From: Microbacterium suwonense
Lineage (GTDB): Bacteria; Actinomycetota; Actinomycetes; Actinomycetales; Microbacteriaceae
Assembly (NCBI RefSeq): GCF_030296555.1
Contig: NZ_AP027728.1
Coordinates: 1,054,001 to 1,118,000, forward strand
Direction of reading: 5' to 3'
DNA length: 64,000 nt
Shown: in pieces, positions 59,293-64,000 of the stretch
Position numbering within the stretch: position 1 is the stretch's first letter
Layout of the letters: every line of letters starts with the position of its first letter
The notes under the pieces: model-generated
Told to the model about the DNA's origin: nothing
The model's input: the letters and a program-made list of their open reading frames with translations, nothing else
Database searches by the model: none
Translations under genes and position numbers: made by a program

Positions 59293-59936
59293 TCACTCCC
59301 CCGCGAGCCCGCCGAGCAGGTGCCCGAACGACCTGCCCTTGCCCAGGTAGGTGTCGGGGTCGAAGGGATCGGCGTCCGTCACGGGGTCGCGACGGACGAT
59401 GGCCTCCGCGAGCTCGCGTGCCCCCGTTCGACTCTGGCGCTGAGCGGCGCCACCTCGTCGGCGCTGCCGCCCCAGTCGCTGGAGGCGGCGAACACACCGG
59501 TGGACACCGGCTCGGCATGCAGGTAGGTGAACAGCGGGCGGATCGCGTAGTCGATCGCCAGCGAGTGACGCGTGGTTCCCGCATTCGCGCCGAGCAGCAC
59601 TGGTTTGCCCGTGAGCGAATCGGGATCGAGCACGTCGATGAACGACTTGAACAGCCCGGCGTAGCTGGTGGAGAAGATCGGCGTGACGGCGATGATGGCG
59701 TCGGCGGAGACCACGCGGTTGATCACCTCCTCCAGCGGTGCGGGCGCGAAGCCGGTGAGCAGGTTGTTCGTGATGTCGTGTGCGAGATCGCGCAGCTCGA
59801 TGACATCGGACTGCGCTCGCACGCCCTGCTCGGTCAGCGCCGCGACCGTGGCAGCGAGCAGGCGGTCGGCCAGCATCCGCGTGGACGACGGATTGGACAG
59901 CCCGGAGGAGATGACGGCGATGCGACGCTCGGTCAT
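59293..59936 (-). CDS. FMN reductase, CE1759 family, apparent frameshift
   Basis: The reconstructed flavodoxin-like protein is about 214 residues. The FMN phosphate loop SSGLSNPSSTRMLADRL (about residues 9-25) and the AVTPIFSTSYAGLFKSFIDVL block match LLM-partnered NADPH:FMN reductases. After SARVERG the frame is lost; one more base in the C run 59421-59425 restores ARELAEAIVRRDPVTD and a C-terminus ending GHLLGGLAGE. It starts one base after the partner oxygenase and supplies reduced FMN to it. Confidence 0.88.
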
Positions 59937-59937
59937 G

Positions 59938-61167
59938 TCAGGCGCCCTTCTGCGCGAGGCCGAACGCCGCGCCGGCGGGGGCCACGGCATCCTGATAGGG
60001 CGAGCCGGCGGTGAGGTTGTCACCGCGGTTCGCGCCGGGACGCGCCTCACGCGTCGGCCCGTCGCCGTAGGCTTGCCGGACGCGAGCCGCGTGAGTCGGC
60101 GCATCCGGAACCGTGGTGGGGCGGTCCTTCGCCAGTTCTCTGCGGAGCACGGGCACAACCTCGCTGCCGAGCAGGTCGATCTGCTCGAGCACCGTCTTCA
60201 GCGGCAGACCCGCGTGGTCGACGAGGAACAGCTGTCGCTGGTAGTCGCCGAAGGCGTCGCGCATGGCCGCGTAGCGGTCGATCACCTGCTGCGGGGATCC
60301 GACGGTGAGCGGCGTCATCTCGGTGAAGTCCTCCATCGAGGGGCCGTGTCCGTAGACCGGCGCGTTGTCGAAGTAGGGACGGAACTCGTTCACGGCATCC
60401 TGCGACTTCGGCCGGATGAAGGCCTGACCGCCCAGACCCACGATGGCCGTCTCCGGGGCGCCGTGGCCGTAGTGGCTCCAGCGCTGGCGGTACAGCTCGA
60501 TCAGGCGCTGGTAATGCTCCTTGGGCCAGAAGATGTTGTTCGCGAAGAAGCCGTCGCCGTAGTAGGCGGCCTGCTCGGCGATCTCGGGCGTGCGGATCGA
60601 GCCGTGCCAGACGAACGGCGCGACACCGTCCAGCGGACGTGGCGTGGCGGTGAAGCCCTGCAGCGGGGTGCGGAACTTCCCCTCCCAGTCCACGACGTCC
60701 TTGGTCCACAGCTCGTGCAGCAGCGCGTAGTTCTCGATCGCGAGCGGCAGCCCCTGACGGATATCCTTGCCGAACCACGGATACACCGGGCCCGTGTTGC
60801 CGCGGCCCATCATCAGATCCATCCGGCCGCCGGAGAGATGCTGCAGCATCGCGTACTCCTCGGCGATGCGCACCGGGTCGTTCGTGGTGATCAGCGTGGT
60901 CGCGGTGGACACGATCAGCCGCTCGGTGCGCGCGGCGATGTAGGCCAGCAGCGTCGTGGGGCTCGATGAGAAGAACGGCGGGTTGTGGTGCTCCCCGATG
61001 GCGAAGACGTCGAGACCCGCCTCCTCGGCGTGCGTGGCGATCGCCACCGCCGCCTGGATCCGCTCGCGCTCACTGGGCGTGACGCCGGTGGTCGGATCCT
61101 GCGTGATGTCGCTGACCGACATGATGCCGAACTGCATACCGGTCGGGTCGCTGTTCTGCGCGTCCAT
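59938..61167 (-). CDS. LLM-class flavin oxidoreductase, CE1758 family
   Basis: A 409-residue luciferase-like monooxygenase. The (beta/alpha)8 N-terminus (QFGIMSVSDIT), EEAGLDVFAIGEHHNPPFFSSSP (about 48-70) and LSGGRMDLMMGRGN (about 111-124) are typical, and the tail of about 40 residues is disordered. It oxidises an unknown substrate with reduced flavin and O2. The ATG chosen has GGAGAA upstream. With the FMN reductase it forms the CE1758/CE1759 duo known in actinobacteria. Confidence 0.9.
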   Translation of the reverse strand: MDAQNSDPTGMQFGIMSVSDITQDPTTGVTPSERERIQAAVAIATHAEEAGLDVFAIGEHHNPPFFSSSPTTLLAYIAARTERLIVSTATTLITTNDPVRIAEEYAMLQHLSGGRMDLMMGRGNTGPVYPWFGKDIRQGLPLAIENYALLHELWTKDVVDWEGKFRTPLQGFTATPRPLDGVAPFVWHGSIRTPEIAEQAAYYGDGFFANNIFWPKEHYQRLIELYRQRWSHYGHGAPETAIVGLGGQAFIRPKSQDAVNEFRPYFDNAPVYGHGPSMEDFTEMTPLTVGSPQQVIDRYAAMRDAFGDYQRQLFLVDHAGLPLKTVLEQIDLLGSEVVPVLRRELAKDRPTTVPDAPTHAARVRQAYGDGPTREARPGANRGDNLTAGSPYQDAVAPAGAAFGLAQKGA

Positions 61168-61290
61168 GTTGTTCTCCACTCGGGATGCCTGGCATCCGTT
61201 TCTATTCACGTGCATGTACCTGGTGAAACGTCGTACCGACGAGGATATTCCCGCAGGATCCGCAGAAGTCCGCACCGGTACGCTCGAGGG

Positions 61291-62427
61291 ATGAGCAGTG
61301 AGCGCCCGCCATCCGCGAGCCCGGCCACCGGCGGCATCGCCCGCCCACGGCGGCGCGTGCCGTTCTGGGACAACGCGCGCTTCGCCTGCGTGGTCCTGGT
61401 CGTCATGGGGCACGGCGTGCAGCGCCTGACCTACGACTCCGACATCTCCTATGCGTTCTACCTGTGGATCTATGCGTTCCACATGCCGGCGTTCGCGATC
61501 ATCTCGGGTTACTTCTCGAAGGCGGCCAGCCCCACCCGCCGTCAGATGGCCAGGGTCATCACCGACATCCTGGTGCCATATGTGATCTTCGAAGGGCTCT
61601 GGACCCTCACCAAGTGGCTTGTCGAGGGGCGCGCCGATCCGAACCTGACACAGCCATCCTGGACGCTATGGTTCCTGCTGGCGCTGGGCATCTTCCGGCT
61701 GGTGCTCCCCTACCTGGCGCTGCTGAGATGGCCGCTGGTGTGGGCCCTCGCGATCTCGATCGGCGTCGGCTACCTCAGCAACGTGAACAGCACCTTCTCA
61801 CTGTCGCGCACCCTCGGGCTGCTGTTCTTCTTCACCCTGGGCTGGTGGATGCGCGAGCGGGACATCGTGCAGCGTCTGCGTCTGATCGATTTCCGCCCGT
61901 GGTGGCTGCGGGTGTGCGCGGTCGCAGTGCTGGCGACGTGGGCGTTCACCTGCTGGCGCTGGCTGCCGTTCTGGGATGACATCGACCTGCGCTACTGGTT
62001 CTTCTACGACGATTCCTACTCCGACCTGACCGCCGACCAGTGGTGGGCCGGCGGCATCCGTCTGAGTCTGATCGCGCTCGCACTGCTGCTGAGCGCCTGC
62101 TTCTTCGCGCTCATGCCCCGTCGCGCATTGCGGTGGACGACGCTGGGCCAGTACACCATGTACGTCTACCTGCTGCACTCGTTCGTGCTGTACCCGTTCC
62201 GGGAGTCCGGCGCGCTGCGTGACCTGGATCCGACCTGGCTCTGGCTACCGCTGGTCACCCTGCTGTCCGCAGCGATCGCTGTGCTGCTGGCGTGGAGGCC
62301 GGTGCGGAGACTGTTCCGGCCGCTGATCGAGCCGCGCCCGCGGTGGATGTTCGCCGATCCGTCGCTGTCCTCCCGCACCGGCCACCGCAGCGACCCGACC
62401 GGTTCCCGGCGCGGGGCGGGCGGCTGA
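61291..62427 (+). CDS. Acyltransferase 3 family membrane protein
   Basis: A 378-residue integral membrane protein with about ten hydrophobic segments. The opening RVPFWDNARFACVVLVVMGHG (about 22-42) carries the conserved Asn-Ala-Arg and His of acyltransferase 3 enzymes, which acylate exported glycans or cell-wall sugars. The closing YTMYVYLLHSF is also typical. TACGCT six bases before the ATG predicts a leaderless start, although GAGGG is in the spacer. It is divergent from the LLM gene and convergent with efeB. Confidence 0.88.
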   Translation: MSSERPPSASPATGGIARPRRRVPFWDNARFACVVLVVMGHGVQRLTYDSDISYAFYLWIYAFHMPAFAIISGYFSKAASPTRRQMARVITDILVPYVIFEGLWTLTKWLVEGRADPNLTQPSWTLWFLLALGIFRLVLPYLALLRWPLVWALAISIGVGYLSNVNSTFSLSRTLGLLFFFTLGWWMRERDIVQRLRLIDFRPWWLRVCAVAVLATWAFTCWRWLPFWDDIDLRYWFFYDDSYSDLTADQWWAGGIRLSLIALALLLSACFFALMPRRALRWTTLGQYTMYVYLLHSFVLYPFRESGALRDLDPTWLWLPLVTLLSAAIAVLLAWRPVRRLFRPLIEPRPRWMFADPSLSSRTGHRSDPTGSRRGAGG

Positions 62428-62457
62428 GGCGCTGCCCGGCGCCCGCGCCGACCGCAC

Positions 62458-63731
62458 TCAGGCGAACAGCGCCGCTCCGATGTAGGAGCCCTCATCCACC
62501 CCTGCCGGGATGGCCCAGATGCCGGTGCCGACATGGCGGATGTACTCGTTGAGCAGGTCCGTGGAGAGCCGACGCTGCAGGGAGACGAACTGTTCGGGGT
62601 CGCGCTGATACGCCAGGAAGAACAGGCCTGCATCCATCCGGCCGAGAGCATTGTTGCCGCCGACGTAGTTGAACCCGCGACGCAGGATGCGGGTTCCGCC
62701 GTTGGCATCAGGGTGCGCGAGCCGGACGTGGCTGTGTTCGTCGAGCGCGGACAGCTTCGGAGCCGTCTCCTCCGTGCCGCCGGACAGCGGCGCCCCTTCA
62801 CCCTTGTCGCGCCCGAAGATCTGCTCCTGTTCGGACAGCCGCACCCGATCCCAGGTCTCGATCAGCATCGCGATCTTCCGAGCCACCAGATAGGAGCCTC
62901 CGGCGAGCCAGGCGGGCTCGTCATCGTCGGCGACCCAGACGTGCTCCCGAAGCGCCTCCCGATCGTCGGCGAGGATATTGGCCGTGCCGTCCTTGAACCC
63001 GAAGAGGTTCCGGGGCGTGTGCTGGTCGGTGGTGGTGCGGGAGGTCTTGCCGAAGCCCAGCTGGGACCAGCGTAGCTTCGCCCGCCCGAACGCGATGCGA
63101 CTGAGGTTGCGGATGGCGTGCACGGCCACCTGCGGATCGTCGGCGCACACCTGGACGCACAGATCCCCGCCGGACTGCGCGGGGTCCAGGTCCTCGCCGA
63201 GGAACGGCGGGAGGCGCTCGAGCTTGGGCGGCCTGCGTTCGCGGATGCCGTATCGGTCGCCGTCCTCGTTCTCGAACAGGGTCGGCCCGAAGCCGAATGT
63301 GACGGTCAGGGCGGCGGCCGGCAGTCCCAGTGCCTCGCCGCTGTCATCCGGCGGCGCCTCGGGCGAGCCGCCCACGGCTCCGGTCGCACTCACCTCGAGC
63401 CCCTGCGTCATGCGAGCGGATGCATACGTCCAGTCCTGCAACAGCTCGACGAGGGTGTCGCGGTCGCTGCGCGGCATCATGTCGAAGGCAGCGAAGTGCA
63501 GATGCTCCTGCACAGGCGTGGTGATACCGGCCTGGTGTGCCCCGAAGAAGGAATGCGATCCCGGCTCCTGCCGCCCGTCCCGCTGAGCGACCCCGGCCAG
63601 GAATCCGCCTGCGCCGGCCGCGACGAGAGCGCTGCGCCTCCACCGGCGGCGAGCCCCAGCAGTCCGCGCCTGCTGAGCCCCGACCGCAGCGGCTGCGGCG
63701 GCTGCGGCTCGACGTCCTCGGTCATCGGCAT
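62458..63731 (-). CDS. efeB: Dyp-type peroxidase EfeB, apparent frameshift near start
   Basis: The reconstructed protein is about 424 residues. The N-terminus has a Tat signal, SRRGLLGLAAGGG (about 19-31), so the folded haem protein is exported. The body has the GFKDGTANI motif and the RRGFNYVGG-type haem block of Dyp peroxidases. The first 35 residues and the rest are in different frames; one more base near 63630-63632 gives a continuous AGAGGFLAGVAQRDGRQEPG linker. EfeB oxidises ferrous iron or extracts haem iron with EfeO and EfeU; efeO ends 6 bp upstream. Confidence 0.88.
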
Positions 63732-63737
63732 CCGCGA

Positions 63738-64000
63738 TCAGGACAGTGCGACGCTCGTCAGCTGCGACAGCGGCTCGGCGAGTGCATTGATCAGATCGAT
63801 GAGGTTGCGCTTGTCCGTGTCATTCAGGTCGGTGAAGGGCACGAAGCCGGCATCCAGAGAGCCGTGCACACCGAGGGCCTGCTCGAGATCCGAGTAGCCG
63901 GCGGCGATGTCCTTCACCAGTGCGGCGCCTTCGTCACCCTTCGCCGTCACGAATTCACTGACCAGCGAGAACGCCATCTTCGACCCCTCCACGTTCGCAG
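63738..64000 (-). CDS. efeO: EfeO C-terminal end, cut by the window edge
   Basis: Only the last 87 residues are visible, opening ANVEGSKMAFSLVSEFV and closing ALAEPLSQLTSVALS. These match the end of the EfeO imelysin/M75 domain (typical forms read QANVEGSK...F and NALAEPLS). EfeO is the secreted iron-binding part of the EfeUOB uptake system. The start lies beyond the right edge, and the gene is 6 bp from efeB, so they are one operon. Confidence 0.83.
   Translation of the reverse strand, partial: ANVEGSKMAFSLVSEFVTAKGDEGAALVKDIAAGYSDLEQALGVHGSLDAGFVPFTDLNDTDKRNLIDLINALAEPLSQLTSVALS

Overview
The window is GC-rich actinobacterial chromosome, most likely Microbacterium or a close relative in Microbacteriaceae. 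The evidence is strong G/C third-position bias, a recX-recA-DUF3046-clgR-cinA-pgsA-ftsK block, the EfeO/EfeB iron system, a CE1758/CE1759 flavin oxidoreductase pair, and many genes with a TAnnnT -10 box only 6-7 nt before the start codon (leaderless transcripts). It looks like ordinary core chromosome. I see no prophage, IS element or CRISPR array.

Layout. 1-7.5 kb: a carbohydrate locus with an ABC importer (binding protein and two permeases), a ROK sugar kinase, an M81 (MlrC-like) metallopeptidase cut by the left edge, a divergent ROK repressor and a GH29 alpha-L-fucosidase. 7.7-15.1 kb: branched-chain amino acid synthesis (ilvC, ilvN, ilvB, ilvD) and trehalose synthesis (otsB, otsA). 15.1-28.2 kb: two MFS exporters, a thiolase/CoA-transferase operon with a divergent IclR regulator, a MarR-MFS pair, a YbaK-type deacylase, a LOG-family protein, tRNA-Lys(CTT), a HisN-like phosphatase, a TetR regulator and a fatty acid desaturase. 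28.4-35.8 kb: tmRNA, hflX, dapF, miaA, miaB. 35.9-47.4 kb: a nearly unbroken minus-strand block (recX, recA, DUF3046, clgR, cinA, pgsA, ftsK, RNase J, dapA, an SDR, folA, thyA). 47.4-55.2 kb: a thioredoxin-like/DUF4395 pair, OsmC, a DrrAB-type exporter and, convergent to it, a BTAD (SARP-type) regulator that appears damaged and is joined to dapB. 55.2-64 kb: an aldo/keto reductase, pnp, a flavin oxidoreductase pair, an acyltransferase, efeB and the 3' end of efeO.

Two things colour the whole annotation. First, fourteen genes that should be intact carry a single-base indel, mostly a one-base shortening of a short G/C run. Such a pattern across essential genes (ftsK, ilvB, ilvD, folA, miaA, hflX) points to uncorrected consensus errors, not real pseudogenes; these genes are given with their reconstructed extents. 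Second, about twenty genes have the leaderless promoter layout, and in two places the stop codon of the upstream gene is also the first half of the next gene's -10 box.

The most interesting regulatory structure lies before the DrrA-like ABC gene. Five GACAGCG-type heptamers are spaced 10-11 bp apart, and the last ends exactly 8 nt before a -10-like box, which is the known layout of SARP activator targets. A BTAD/SARP-type regulator gene lies just beyond the exporter, but carries an in-frame amber codon and an apparent internal deletion.
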